From Chloroflexota bacterium (GTDB lineage: Bacteria; Chloroflexota; Anaerolineae; Promineifilales; Promineifilaceae), in contig JAGNBF010000053.1 of the NCBI GenBank assembly GCA_018004935.1, forward strand, positions 1 to 50,577: a DNA stretch of 50,577 nucleotides. Reading direction: 5' to 3'. The notes beneath the pieces were generated by a model, which saw only the letters and a program-made list of their open reading frames with translations, made no database searches and was not told the DNA's origin. The position numbers and the translations under genes are program-made. The number at the start of each line of letters is the position of its first letter. Position 1 is the first letter of the stretch. This document shows positions 27,896-36,379 of this stretch, piece by piece.

Positions 27896-29032
27896 ATGAG
27901 CAAATTTATCTGCCCTCGCTGTCAGGGGATGCTTATAGTAAAAGCTACCCATCAGTTTTGTCCACATTGTTGCCAGGTTTATCCAATAGATCAACAGGGC
28001 ATCACCCGCTTTGGCCACCAGACATTTTGGTGGCACTCCCTCACCTTGGCGCAAATGGAACAGATAGTGACCGCGGCCGCGTGTCGCGGCTGGCAAACCG
28101 CCTTGCGCCACAATCTCCAACAGCTCACCAACGCTCAAACCTATCAGTTAGCATTATCAGAAAGCCCGGCAGATTGGCATTTCTTGTTAAATTTGCCCTC
28201 ACAAGCCCGCATTCTGGTGCTGGGGTGCGATTGGGGACAACTCATCACCCCTTTGGCTAAACATTACAAGGAGGTACATACACTAGATGCTAACCTGGTA
28301 GCCTTGCAGTTTGTTTATTGGCGAGCAAAACAAGAAGGGCTGGATAATGTGGTGTTAGTACAGAACGATCCTCTCGAGTGGAGCACCATTCCTTACCCAG
28401 AAAATTATTTTCATCTGGTTGCTCTAAACGGCAACCTGGCCTCTATCGGCATAGCGCGTACCGAAGCCTCCCCTACAGAATATCAGGCAAAAGCCTTGCA
28501 AGAAATCCATCGCGTTTTGGGCAAGGGGGGAATTCTCTACTTAGGGGTAGAGAATCGTCTGTCTTATGACAATTTTAGAGGGCACAACACCCAAGACAGC
28601 GTATCAATTATGTCACTTTTACCCCGCTCTTGGGCTAACCGGTTGAGCCGATATAGAGGAAAGAAAGAGGGATATCGCAGTTACACCTATTCATTGGCCG
28701 GGTATCGTCAATTATTAGCCAACAATGGTCTTAACTTAAAACAAGTATATGCAGAGTACCCCCATTGTCGGCAACCACAGGTGATGATCCCTATTATGTT
28801 ACCGCAGGGAACAAACACCACGACGCAAACAGCGCTGACCAACGGAATTGGTCAGCGACTATATCGGCTAATTTATAGGTATGTCCGCGCCTGGTCTGCC
28901 CCAGGTTATGGGTTGATCGCTCAGAGAGGAGAAAAGAATCATGTTGGAATTAACTGTCACACATACCCCGATAAGGGAATGGGGCGCGGCCGCGCCCCTG
29001 GTACCCCATCAATTATGGAAGGAAGGTCATGA
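27896..29032 (+). CDS. SAM-dependent methyltransferase with N-terminal zinc ribbon
   Basis: This 378-residue protein begins with a zinc ribbon (CPRC and CPHC, residues 5-32). It is followed by a class I methyltransferase domain (about 95-240) with motif I ILVLGCDWGQ, the SAM-ribose acid in TLDAN and a post-I segment NDPLEWSTIPYPENYF. Similar zinc-ribbon methyltransferases act on glycans, lipids or small molecules; the substrate is not evident. ATG at 27896 is preferred over the GTG one codon before. The reading frame overlaps the next gene by 92 bp. The natural domain end appears to be GYGLIAQRG, and the last 30 or so residues read the next gene's start region in another frame, so an ancestral stop may have been lost. 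Confidence 0.8.
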   Translation: MSKFICPRCQGMLIVKATHQFCPHCCQVYPIDQQGITRFGHQTFWWHSLTLAQMEQIVTAAACRGWQTALRHNLQQLTNAQTYQLALSESPADWHFLLNLPSQARILVLGCDWGQLITPLAKHYKEVHTLDANLVALQFVYWRAKQEGLDNVVLVQNDPLEWSTIPYPENYFHLVALNGNLASIGIARTEASPTEYQAKALQEIHRVLGKGGILYLGVENRLSYDNFRGHNTQDSVSIMSLLPRSWANRLSRYRGKKEGYRSYTYSLAGYRQLLANNGLNLKQVYAEYPHCRQPQVMIPIMLPQGTNTTTQTALTNGIGQRLYRLIYRYVRAWSAPGYGLIAQRGEKNHVGINCHTYPDKGMGRGRAPGTPSIMEGRS

Positions 29033-29945
29033 TTCGGATTCAGCTGGCGTTGTGTCGTTTACCTGGCCGGGCGTGGGGAAGGATCAGATTGATCTAACAC
29101 TAAAGGTTGCCCGTAACCCCCAGATGAATGAAGGCATTCAAAGAGAAAAAGATATGCTAAACTATTTGCATGGGCATCTGGGGCAGGACCCAACCTACAA
29201 CCAACAGTTTGCTCATGTCTATGGTTCACGGTCGTTGGGCCATAGCCGGGGTTTGCTCTTAACACCCATACCTGGCAGGGCCATGTCTGATTCACTCCAT
29301 TGGTGGAATCGGGCTTACTATTTAAATTTAAGTGGACAATGGCTGGGCAAGTTTCATAATCGCACTTTGACATCCTGGATTGTTTTAGATAACCAATGCC
29401 TGGATTGGCTCATTACCACCTATTTAGACAAGTTATGGGGCCAACAGCACCCTGTACCCGCCCTATTACCCTTACCCGAACAGCTTAATGGGGTAAAAAA
29501 GGGGGTCTGGTGCACCCTGCACCCTTTGTTGGGGCAAAAAATTCCTCTTACGGTGGTGCATGGGGCTTTTCAGGCCGATAACCTAAAGATTGCTCGCGGC
29601 CGCATCTCTGGCCTCTGTAATTGGGGTGACGGTCACATTGGGGGGTTGCCCTGGGAAGATTTTTGGCACTTCCCTCTCACCCTCTTTGCCAACCGTTCTG
29701 GCTCAATTGCTGAAAGTTGGAACACACTCATGGCCCACCGACCGCTCATTAATGATTATTGGCATGTCTATAGTCAAACTAAAGTTACATCCAATCTCCC
29801 TGGTGTTCCCTGGCAGTGGCTTTCTTGGGCCTGTCTGGTCAAGGCTATCAAACAGATATTGCCCTGGCGCACCAATTGGGAAAAATATCAATATTGGTTA
29901 GATATGGCCTGGTGCGCGGCTAATAAACCTTATTTACCAGACTGA
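28941..29945 (+). CDS. Aminoglycoside-phosphotransferase-fold protein with degraded catalytic motifs
   Basis: This 334-residue protein has the APH/choline-kinase layout: a Lys in LTLKVARNP (N-lobe), LGKFHN, and the C-lobe string VVHGAFQADNLKI then ISGLCNWGDGHIGGLPWEDF. In active members the first string is HGDxxxxN and the second has DW. Here the catalytic Asp is Ala and the metal-binding Asp is Asn, while the Asn is kept. It is therefore probably a pseudokinase or a binding protein rather than a phosphotransferase. GAGAGGAG precedes the ATG. It starts inside the methyltransferase gene, is followed 33 bp later by a GNAT gene, and the three look like one transcription unit. Confidence 0.7.
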   Translation: MLELTVTHTPIREWGAAAPLVPHQLWKEGHDSDSAGVVSFTWPGVGKDQIDLTLKVARNPQMNEGIQREKDMLNYLHGHLGQDPTYNQQFAHVYGSRSLGHSRGLLLTPIPGRAMSDSLHWWNRAYYLNLSGQWLGKFHNRTLTSWIVLDNQCLDWLITTYLDKLWGQQHPVPALLPLPEQLNGVKKGVWCTLHPLLGQKIPLTVVHGAFQADNLKIARGRISGLCNWGDGHIGGLPWEDFWHFPLTLFANRSGSIAESWNTLMAHRPLINDYWHVYSQTKVTSNLPGVPWQWLSWACLVKAIKQILPWRTNWEKYQYWLDMAWCAANKPYLPD

Positions 29946-29978
29946 TACGGGCAATGGAAACAGAGGGTAAACAGGACA

Positions 29979-30560
29979 ATGATAACGATACACTGGCTAA
30001 ATATGACAGAAGTGCTCGCGGCCGCGGAAGAGTTCACGACCATTTATCGTCTGGCGTTTGGCCCGCCACCCTACCACGCCACTGAACAAGAAGCCCAGAT
30101 GTTTGCCCGGTCTTTGCCGTCTCATAGTGGCCGAAAGGGGTTCCTGTGTGCGGCCGCGTTTGATACCATCAACCAGCGCTACGTGGGGATTGCTTATGGC
30201 TATCTCAGCCAGCCCGGCCAATGGTGGCACGACCAGATACAACATGCCCTTACTCCAGAACAGACCTTTTGGTTAGATGATGCCTTTGAACTGGTAGAGT
30301 TAGCCGTCATACCGGCGTATCAGGGACAAGGCATCGGCTCCCAATTACATGATCACCTCTATACTGTTTTACCCCAGCGGCACGCCCTTCTCTCCACCAT
30401 TCAGGCAGACACCGTAGCTTATCAGCTCTACTGTCGCCGGGGTTGGCAAGTATTACGGCGGGGTTTTTATTTTAGCAACATCAATAGACCCTTCATGATT
30501 TTGGGCGTACACCTGCCCGCAACCCATACCAATTTTGAATTGTTGACAATTTGCTCATAA
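29979..30560 (+). CDS. GNAT-family N-acetyltransferase
   Basis: This 193-residue protein has the GNAT fold for transfer of an acetyl group from acetyl-CoA. The diagnostic pyrophosphate-binding motif is VELAVIPAYQGQGIGSQL (residues 107-124), with QGQGIG as the R/Q-x-x-G-x-G loop, and motif B is AYQLYCRRGWQVLRRGFYF. The N-terminal part (YRLAFGPPPYHATEQEA) and a Trp-rich insert (QPGQWWHD) are likely to bind substrate. It is the last gene of the small set with the methyltransferase and the phosphotransferase-fold protein. The acceptor is unknown. Confidence 0.85.
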   Translation: MITIHWLNMTEVLAAAEEFTTIYRLAFGPPPYHATEQEAQMFARSLPSHSGRKGFLCAAAFDTINQRYVGIAYGYLSQPGQWWHDQIQHALTPEQTFWLDDAFELVELAVIPAYQGQGIGSQLHDHLYTVLPQRHALLSTIQADTVAYQLYCRRGWQVLRRGFYFSNINRPFMILGVHLPATHTNFELLTICS

Positions 30561-30651
30561 CCCCCAACCGTGTTAGCATTGCTTTTCCAGTGCAAAAAGG
30601 ATGAAATCATGATCTGGCGTACTGGCGCAAAAGAGTATATTCCTACAAACC

Positions 30652-30728
30652 GTTGTTTCCTCAGGGGATCAACTCTCATCAATTTCTCAGACCTGCTTCC
30701 TTTTAAAAAGGAAGCAGGTCTTTTTTTT
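30652..30728 (+). terminator. Hairpin plus strong intrinsic terminator in the pyrC leader
   Basis: A perfect stem pairs AGACCTGCTTCC with GGAAGCAGGTCT, lengthened by TTTT/AAAA (30689-30722), and runs into eight T residues: a textbook rho-independent terminator. A second hairpin with GTTG/CAAC and TTCC/GGGA arms lies at 30652-30673. The terminator ends about 55 bp before pyrC, so it either ends the GNAT transcript or works as a pyrimidine attenuator. No PyrR-type consensus was recognised. Confidence 0.85.
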
Positions 30729-30782
30729 GGTTCTTTAGTTACTCTGGAATTTTGTTGGTGCTCAATTCCTTGAGGTTTTCCT

Positions 30783-31844
30783 ATGACAACCATTCGACTT
30801 CCCGGTTTGATAGATGTTCATACCCACCTGCGTGTGCCTGGTGGGGAGCATAAAGAAGATTTTGCCACTGGCACCGCGGCCGCACTTGCTGGTGGCATGA
30901 CGATGATCCTGGCTATGCCCAACACCTCCCCTCCGTTGTGTACAGCAGATGTGCTGATAGAGACACAACAAAAAGCGGCCGCTGATAGCCTGTGTGATGT
31001 CGGCTTATTCGCCGGGGCTTGCCCAGCCGAAATTCATCGTCTACACGAATTAGCTCCCCATACAGTCGCCCTCAAAATTTATCTCAACGATACCTTTGGT
31101 CAGTTACGTGTGGATGATCTCCCTACTCTGCGCACCTGTTTTCGAGATTGGCCCCGTGAAAAGTTAATAGCCATGCACGCGGAAAAACAGAGTGTGGCGG
31201 TAGGTATCGGACTTGCGGCCGCGTACCATCGCCCTGTTCACTTTTGCCACATCAGCCGCCGCGAAGAGATTGAATTGATTGCCGACGCCAAAGCGCAGGG
31301 GTTGCCCATCACCTGCGAAGTAACCCCCCACCACCTGTTTCTCACCGTCAAAGATGCTGAACGACTTGGCCCTTTGGGTGATATGCGCCCCGTATTGGGC
31401 ACGGAAAGTGATGTGGCCGCCCTGTGGGAACACCTGGGTAGTACAATTGATTGTGTGGCAACAGATCACGCTCCTCATTCGCTACACGAAAAAGAATCCG
31501 CAACGCCACCACCCGGTATCGCAGGTTTAGAAACTTCTTTACCCCTCATGTTGACCGCCGTACAACATGGTCGTCTTTCCCTGGAGCGCCTCATCGCGCT
31601 AATGCACGATAATCCCCGTCGTATCTTCAACCTGCCCGAGCAAGCAGAAACCTGGGTGGAAGTGGATATGGATGTTGTATATACAATAGTAAATCAGAAT
31701 CTCTACACGAAATGCGCCTGGACACCTTTTGCTGGATGGGAAATGGTGGGTCAGGTAGAACAGGTGGTATTACGGGGCCAGGTAGTTGTGTCCAAGGGGA
31801 AAGTGATAGGTGAACGGGGTCGCGGCCGCGTTTTGCCACAATAG
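30783..31844 (+). CDS. pyrC: Dihydroorotase, CAD-like
   Basis: Dihydroorotase closes carbamoyl-aspartate to dihydroorotate, step three of pyrimidine synthesis. This 353-residue protein has all metal ligands: HTH in DVHTHLRVPGG, the carboxylated Lys in ALKIYLNDTF, MHAEKQ, HFCHISR and the Asp of ATDHAPH. Much of it (HKEDFATGTAAALAGG, CEVTPHHLFL, PPPGIAGLETSLPLML, NPRRIFNLP) closely resembles the dihydroorotase domain of animal CAD rather than E. coli PyrC or the standard PyrC of Firmicutes. GAGG precedes the ATG. It is followed by an equally CAD-like pyrB in the same order as the domains of CAD. Three octamers (30876, 30975, 31215) and a fourth near the end lie in the gene. Confidence 0.93.
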   Translation: MTTIRLPGLIDVHTHLRVPGGEHKEDFATGTAAALAGGMTMILAMPNTSPPLCTADVLIETQQKAAADSLCDVGLFAGACPAEIHRLHELAPHTVALKIYLNDTFGQLRVDDLPTLRTCFRDWPREKLIAMHAEKQSVAVGIGLAAAYHRPVHFCHISRREEIELIADAKAQGLPITCEVTPHHLFLTVKDAERLGPLGDMRPVLGTESDVAALWEHLGSTIDCVATDHAPHSLHEKESATPPPGIAGLETSLPLMLTAVQHGRLSLERLIALMHDNPRRIFNLPEQAETWVEVDMDVVYTIVNQNLYTKCAWTPFAGWEMVGQVEQVVLRGQVVVSKGKVIGERGRGRVLPQ

Positions 31845-31877
31845 ATACCAAATAACAGTTAAAAAGTAACGACTAAG

Positions 31878-31945
31878 GCTCTCGAGAGCTGAGCTTGTCG
31901 AAATCGCGTGTTGCCTCCGGCAAGCTCAGGCAACGGCTTATTAGT
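31878..31945. repeat. Dispersed GAGCTTGTCGAA palindrome between pyrC and pyrB
   Basis: GAGCTGAGCTTGTCGAAA faces CCGGCAAGCTCAGGCAAC in an imperfect hairpin. Related copies lie at about 27455-27500 and 40453-40518. Located between two genes expected to be co-transcribed, it would fold in the message. Confidence 0.7.
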
Positions 31946-31964
31946 TACGTTAAAAGGAGAAACC

Positions 31965-32975
31965 ATGACCAATTTAACCTTAAACCCTCTATTCAATCTA
32001 GACGACATGATCACCCGTATCGGTAAAGAAAACGGCCAACACAGCCACCCTCTTGTCGGACAAGATATCCTCTCTGTAGCCCAATTTAGCACCGATACAC
32101 TGGAATACATCTTTGCCCGCGCCCACGAGATGCGCGAAATGGTGCAAAAGGTGGGTGCGGCCGACCTCTTGAAAGGATACATCCTCACCTGCCTTTTCTA
32201 TGAACCCAGTACCCGCACCAGTGCCTCATTCATCGCGGCCATGGAGCGGCTAGGTGGTAGTGTCATTCCCATTACTCAGGGAGTGCAATTCAGCTCCGTT
32301 AGCAAAGGGGAAACCTTACCCGACACCATTCGCACCCTGGAGCAATACTCCGATGTTATCGTTTTACGTCACCCGGAACTTGGCTCAGCCAAAGTAGCCG
32401 CCGATTATGCCAATATTCCCGTTATCAACGCCGGTGACGGCCCGGGTGAACATCCCAGCCAGGCATTACTGGATATGTTCACCATCAGAGAAGAACTGGG
32501 CACACTCGATGGTTTGAAGGTGGCGATGATTGGTGACTTACGGTATGGCCGCACTGTTCATTCTCTCACCAAACTACTCCTTCATTACAACGTCAGCTTA
32601 CGCTTTGTCTCCCCAGAGATGTTACGCCTGCCCCTGACCATTATGAATGAGGTAAAAGATGCCGGAGTAGACGTGCGTGAGACTCACGATGTAGCCGATG
32701 TTATTCAAAATGCGGATGTGTTGTATGTGACACGAGTGCAGAAAGAGCGTTTTTCGGATCTGGCCCAATACGAAGAGGTGAAAAACTTTTATGAGATTAC
32801 GACAGACCTGATGAGCCGGGCAAAAAAGAAGATGATCGTAATGCACCCCCTACCCCGCGTAGGCGAAATTCACTACAACGTGGATAACGATCCCCGGGCG
32901 GCTTATTTCCGCCAGGTACAGAATGGAATGTATATACGAATGGCTTTGTTGGCGGCCGTGCTGGGACGGGCGTGA
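31965..32975 (+). CDS. pyrB: Aspartate carbamoyltransferase, CAD-like
   Basis: The enzyme joins carbamoyl phosphate and aspartate, step two of pyrimidine synthesis. I begin this 336-residue protein at the ATG at 31965, preceded by AAAAGGAG; an in-frame start 19 codons upstream reads the palindromic repeat. Active-site features are PSTRTSASF, the KGE loop (SSVSKGETL), [13 protein letters not shown] and MHPLPRVGE. Segments such as [29 protein letters not shown] and [20 protein letters not shown] are nearly those of animal CAD. About 30 extra N-terminal residues precede the conserved LVGQ. No GCGGCCGC lies within the gene. No carbamoyl-phosphate synthetase gene is in the window. Confidence 0.95.
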   Translation: MTNLTLNPLFNLDDMITRIGKENGQHSHPLVGQDILSVAQFSTDTLEYIFARAHEMREMVQKVGAADLLKGYILTCLFYEPSTRTSASFIAAMERLGGSVIPITQGVQFSSVSKGETLPDTIRTLEQYSDVIVLRHPELGSAKVAADYANIPVINAGDGPGEHPSQALLDMFTIREELGTLDGLKVAMIGDLRYGRTVHSLTKLLLHYNVSLRFVSPEMLRLPLTIMNEVKDAGVDVRETHDVADVIQNADVLYVTRVQKERFSDLAQYEEVKNFYEITTDLMSRAKKKMIVMHPLPRVGEIHYNVDNDPRAAYFRQVQNGMYIRMALLAAVLGRA

Positions 32976-33013
32976 AAGAATAACGTATAAAATGGTAGGT
33001 GTTTCTCACCCAC

Positions 33014-33970
33014 TCAGCGCAGAGCGCTGACTATTTGGGTTACATTCCAACGCATAAACTCTAAATAGGTAGTGGCCGGTTCATCAGCCTGACTCAACGA
33101 ATCGGTGTAAATGGCGATCACCTGTACCCCGGTTTCAGTAGCCACCTGTGCGGCCAGTTCGGTATTGACGGTTGTCCCTACAAAGACGGCCGGAACGCCC
33201 TGCTCACGAATGGCATTGATGAGGCTGGCTAATTCCTGAGCGGATGGTTCAGTCTGGGTGCTGAGACCGGGAAAAACTGTTCCTACGAGGCTAAAGCCAT
33301 AGGTGTTGACAAAATAACCCAGGGAATCGTGGTCGGTGACGAGAATGCGCCTGGCTTCGGGGATTTGGGCTACCTGCTCCTTGATCCAGTTATCCAGGTC
33401 GCGCAATTGTTGTTGGTACGCGGCCGCGTTCGCGGCGTATACCGCCCCATTTTCTGGGTCTAACCGGGCCAATTCTGCCGCCACTACCTCCGTCCAGACA
33501 ACCACATTCAAGGGGTTCCACCACACATGCGGATCAAACTCTCCATGTTCGTGCTCCTCCTCATCCCCATGTTCCGCCTCATCCCCAGGTTCCTCAAGCA
33601 AAGGCATCGCCTCGAGATCCGCCGAAAGTTCAACGATATTCATGGTGGTAGCCGCATTTTCTAACATTTCGGCCATAAAGGCTTCTAGCTCCAGTCCATT
33701 GATGAAAACAACCGCGGCCGCGGCCGCGGTTGTCACATCCCGGGGGGTAGGGTTGAAGCCATGGGGATCCCCTCCCACCGGTAACATAACCGTCAAATCT
33801 ATGTGATCGCCTCCCACAATACGCACCACATCTCCTACTAATGTCGTTGTGGCCACCACCTGTACGCGCCCTGTGGCCTGCCCCTCACCGCCTGATGAGC
33901 AGGAGGTTATTAGCAGTATCCCGATCAACCAACTTAAAACACCCCCAAAATGGTTTCCCTTCTTTTTCAT
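33014..33970 (-). CDS. ZnuA-like metal ABC transporter substrate-binding lipoprotein
   Basis: This 318-residue lipoprotein (lipobox LLITSCSS, Cys at about residue 25) should capture Zn2+ or Mn2+ outside the membrane for an ABC importer. It has the cluster A-1 fold: the first ligand His in GGDPHGFNPTP, the His/acid-rich loop EHGDEEEHEHGEFDPH (about residues 133-148) typical of zinc members, a His in DPHVWWNP, another in VTDHDSLGYF and an Asp in IYTDSLS. AAGGAGAA precedes the ATG. No ABC ATPase or permease of the usual Znu type is adjacent; the divergent neighbour is a different permease. A perfect 26-bp GC palindrome made of two overlapping octamers lies inside the gene at about 33709-33734. 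Confidence 0.9.
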   Translation of the reverse strand: MKKKGNHFGGVLSWLIGILLITSCSSGGEGQATGRVQVVATTTLVGDVVRIVGGDHIDLTVMLPVGGDPHGFNPTPRDVTTAAAAAVVFINGLELEAFMAEMLENAATTMNIVELSADLEAMPLLEEPGDEAEHGDEEEHEHGEFDPHVWWNPLNVVVWTEVVAAELARLDPENGAVYAANAAAYQQQLRDLDNWIKEQVAQIPEARRILVTDHDSLGYFVNTYGFSLVGTVFPGLSTQTEPSAQELASLINAIREQGVPAVFVGTTVNTELAAQVATETGVQVIAIYTDSLSQADEPATTYLEFMRWNVTQIVSALR

Positions 33971-34007
33971 TGTCGTTCTCCTTGGGTAGCTGATTTCTTA
34001 TTGCTAC

Positions 34008-34046
34008 TTTGTATCAATTATAAACACACTGATATTTTGTATCAAA
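34008..34046. promoter_or_regulatory. Candidate metalloregulator operator (Zur/MntR-like)
   Basis: TTTGTATCAA occurs twice, at 34008-34017 and 34037-34046. The second copy lies within a perfect inverted repeat TGATA-N5-TATCA (34030-34044). The site is 38-76 bp upstream of the ZnuA-like gene in an otherwise unremarkable AT-rich stretch and also faces the divergent permease. Such a palindrome is typical of Fur-superfamily or DtxR-type repressors, but the repressor cannot be named from this. Confidence 0.5.
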
Positions 34047-34204
34047 TAATTCTTTGGCATAAAATGACGACAGAGGCAAATGAATCATGTATAAATTAGT
34101 AACCGTTCATTCTGGAGACGATTTTGACAGAAACCTTTGCTATCGAGGGCGTTTAAACCACCCTTTAGTACCTTACGAGTTAACTTCTTGTGCAGTTAGC
34201 AAGA

Positions 34205-34312
34205 AAGAGGTTACACAGAGATTCACAGAGGATGCACAGAGGTTCACAGAGAATTCTTTAAAACTCTGTGTATCTCCGTGTTTTCTCTGTGCCTCTCTGT
34301 GTTCCTTCTTTT
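34205..34312. repeat. CACAGAG-rich inverted repeat
   Basis: Units of TTCACAGAG and GCACAGAG on the left face CTCTGTG and CTCCGTG units on the right, so the whole stretch can fold back on itself. It accounts for an open frame at 34087-34335 that I reject. It is the main content of the 33971-34353 spacer apart from the operator candidate. Confidence 0.8.
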
Positions 34313-34353
34313 TAGTTTTGGCTCGTCCAGGTTAGGGTCTAACAATTAAAATT

Positions 34354-35403
34354 ATGGCTACAACGAACAAACTCATTGAACCTGACAAAGCGGCCGCGCC
34401 CCAAACGCGCCCCAAACGCAATGATACCTGGCGGCTGGCATTAGGATTGGGCCTGCTGGTGAGTCTGGCCCTTATTTTGCCGCGCCTTACGGATTGGCCC
34501 ATCAGTGGTCGCTTCCAAACATTTGTCACCATTTTTTTGGGTATCTTTATTGAGGCTATCCCTTTTTTACTCATTGGTTCGGTGGTTTCTGGGCTGATCG
34601 AGGAGTTCATAGATAAGGATTCGTTGGCCCGGTTTATACCCCGACGGGCGATACCGGCCGCGCTGGCCGGGGCGTTGTTGGGGTTCGCCTTTCCTGTGTG
34701 TGAATGTGGTGTTGTACCGGTGACGCGTCGCTTGTATCAGAAAGGCATGCCTCTTTCGGTGGGAGTGGCTTTCTTGTTAGCCGCCCCGGTGGTCAACCCG
34801 GTGGTGATCATCAGTACCTATGTGGCATTTGGCTGGGGACCGGTGTTGTGGGGGCGGGTGCTGTTTAGTGTGCTTATTGCCTTTGTCGTAGGGCTGTTGT
34901 TTAGCCTGGCGCGGCCGCAAGATGTCCTGCTCCCCCTCGCGACTACTCCGCCCCATGAACACCACCATCACAACACACAGCCAGCATCCCTCATAGACCG
35001 GCTGTGGAATGCGCTGGCGATTGGTGGAGATGATCTGCTAGACATGGCCCGGTATCTCATTGTGGGTTCGATGATCGCGGCCGCAATGCAAACCATCATT
35101 CCCCAGTCTGCCCTGTTAGCTCTGGGCAGTGGCCCCATCGTTTCCATCGTCACGCTGATGGTGTTGGCCTTTATTCTCTCCATTTGCTCCACCGTAGATG
35201 CTTTTGTGGCCCTTTCTTTTGCCGGAACCTTTACCACTGGCTCCATTCTGGCCTTCCTCGTTTTTGGCCCAATGGTAGACATCAAAAGCTCGCTCATGTT
35301 TTTAGGCGTCATGCGGCGGCGTAGTGTTGCTTATCTCATCATTTTGCCCTTGATTTTGACCCTGCTCATTACCGTTTTTGTCAACCTGAATTTAGGCTGG
35401 TAA
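34354..35403 (+). CDS. Polytopic permease of the YraQ/ArsP (DUF318) family
   Basis: This 349-residue membrane protein has about eight hydrophobic helices in two halves with the family's paired signatures: [18 protein letters not shown] with a conserved Cys-x-Cys, and [16 protein letters not shown] in the first half, and [16 protein letters not shown] with FGPMVDIKS in the second. The cytoplasmic loop has a His cluster ([10 protein letters not shown]) that may bind metal. Family members move arsenicals or unknown solutes and are commonly paired with a TIGR03943 protein, as here (next gene). It is divergent from the ZnuA-like gene. No clear ribosome site is seen before the ATG. Confidence 0.88.
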   Translation: MATTNKLIEPDKAAAPQTRPKRNDTWRLALGLGLLVSLALILPRLTDWPISGRFQTFVTIFLGIFIEAIPFLLIGSVVSGLIEEFIDKDSLARFIPRRAIPAALAGALLGFAFPVCECGVVPVTRRLYQKGMPLSVGVAFLLAAPVVNPVVIISTYVAFGWGPVLWGRVLFSVLIAFVVGLLFSLARPQDVLLPLATTPPHEHHHHNTQPASLIDRLWNALAIGGDDLLDMARYLIVGSMIAAAMQTIIPQSALLALGSGPIVSIVTLMVLAFILSICSTVDAFVALSFAGTFTTGSILAFLVFGPMVDIKSSLMFLGVMRRRSVAYLIILPLILTLLITVFVNLNLGW

Positions 35404-35454
35404 ACAGGTTTGCGGCCAGTTTTAGGGCTAAAGCACAAGGTAAAATGGTTCTTT

Positions 35455-35570
35455 AGGAATTCAGGGGATTGACACCAGATGACACCAGATGTAGGGGCTG
35501 GCCTTGTGCCTGCCCCGTATGGGGCGGGTTGCCCGTACCTCACGAAACCCCAAAGAACCGGTAAAATCAG
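35455..35570. repeat. Dispersed ~110-bp palindromic unit, inverted copy
   Basis: This copy reads GGGGCTGGCCTTGTGCCTGC with flanks GAATTCAGGGGATTGACACC and CCCCAAAGAACC. A 10-base segment GACACCAGAT is repeated in tandem. The same unit occurs at about 27575-27690 and 36538-36660 in the other orientation. It separates the permease gene from its partner. Confidence 0.75.
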
Positions 35571-35584
35571 TTCAAGGAAATGCT

Positions 35585-36379
35585 ATGCAAACATTACTCA
35601 AAGCTCTCATTCTCATTGCCACCGGTCTATTTTTGTATACCCGGGTATTAAATGATTCGATTTTGTTTTACATCAACCAGCGGTTTGTCACCCTGACGGT
35701 AGCCGCCTCGGTGGGATTTATCCTGGTGGCTGTCAGTTATTACCGCCGTTCGTTAGGACAAGCACCGGAGCACGCATCCGAAGGGGAACATGCTCATGAA
35801 CATGCTCATGAACATGCTCATGAACATGCTCATGAACATGCCCATGATAGTGACCATGAACATGGCAACCTTACCTGGGTGGGCTGGCTGATTGTGGCAA
35901 TACCAGTGGTATTAGGTTTGTTAGTGCGGCCGCAACCCCTGGGCGCGGCCGCGGTAGGCAATCGGGAAGTCAATGTCAGCGCCATGACTTCAGTGACAGC
36001 CCCGAGTAGTGATAACCGGGTCAACGTACAAGTAGGCGAAAAAACCATCGTAGATTGGCTGGTAGAATTTCAACAGCAAGAGCCTGCCTCTTTTGTGGAT
36101 CAAGAAGCGCATGTCATTGGTTTTGTCTATCGTGATGAACGATTTACCGCCGATTCTTTTTTGGTAGGGCGTTTTATCCTCAGTTGTTGCGTGGCCGATG
36201 CCTCACCAGTTGGGCTAATTGTGCGTTGGCCAGAAACCAGTACGTTAGCCCAAGACCAATGGGTGGAAATACGTGGTCATTTTGAGGTAGGCACATTTGA
36301 TGGCCTGCAAATCCCCATCCTGGTCGCCGATGAACTCCTACTAATTGAACCACCCAGCAATCCCTATTTGTATGGGTAA
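35585..36379 (+). CDS. TIGR03943-like (DUF1980) permease partner with His-rich repeat
   Basis: This 264-residue protein has two N-terminal membrane helices (about 5-20 and 35-50), a His/Glu-rich stretch (about 60-95), a third helix (WVGWLIVAIPVVLGLLV) and a C-terminal beta-rich domain with FILSCCVADASPVGL, containing a Cys pair. Such proteins regularly accompany the YraQ-type permease; their role is undefined but a metal link is plausible. I start at the ATG at 35585, which has AAGGA upstream; an earlier in-frame start reads repeat sequence. The His-rich stretch is made by a 12-bp tandem repeat (CATGAACATGCT, about five copies near 35790-35840) giving EHAHEHAH, so its length could vary. Confidence 0.82.
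   Translation: MQTLLKALILIATGLFLYTRVLNDSILFYINQRFVTLTVAASVGFILVAVSYYRRSLGQAPEHASEGEHAHEHAHEHAHEHAHEHAHDSDHEHGNLTWVGWLIVAIPVVLGLLVRPQPLGAAAVGNREVNVSAMTSVTAPSSDNRVNVQVGEKTIVDWLVEFQQQEPASFVDQEAHVIGFVYRDERFTADSFLVGRFILSCCVADASPVGLIVRWPETSTLAQDQWVEIRGHFEVGTFDGLQIPILVADELLLIEPPSNPYLYG

Noticed and set aside
34087-34335. 82-codon open frame upstream of the permease gene
   Set aside because: Most of it is the CACAGAG inverted repeat; no ribosome site.
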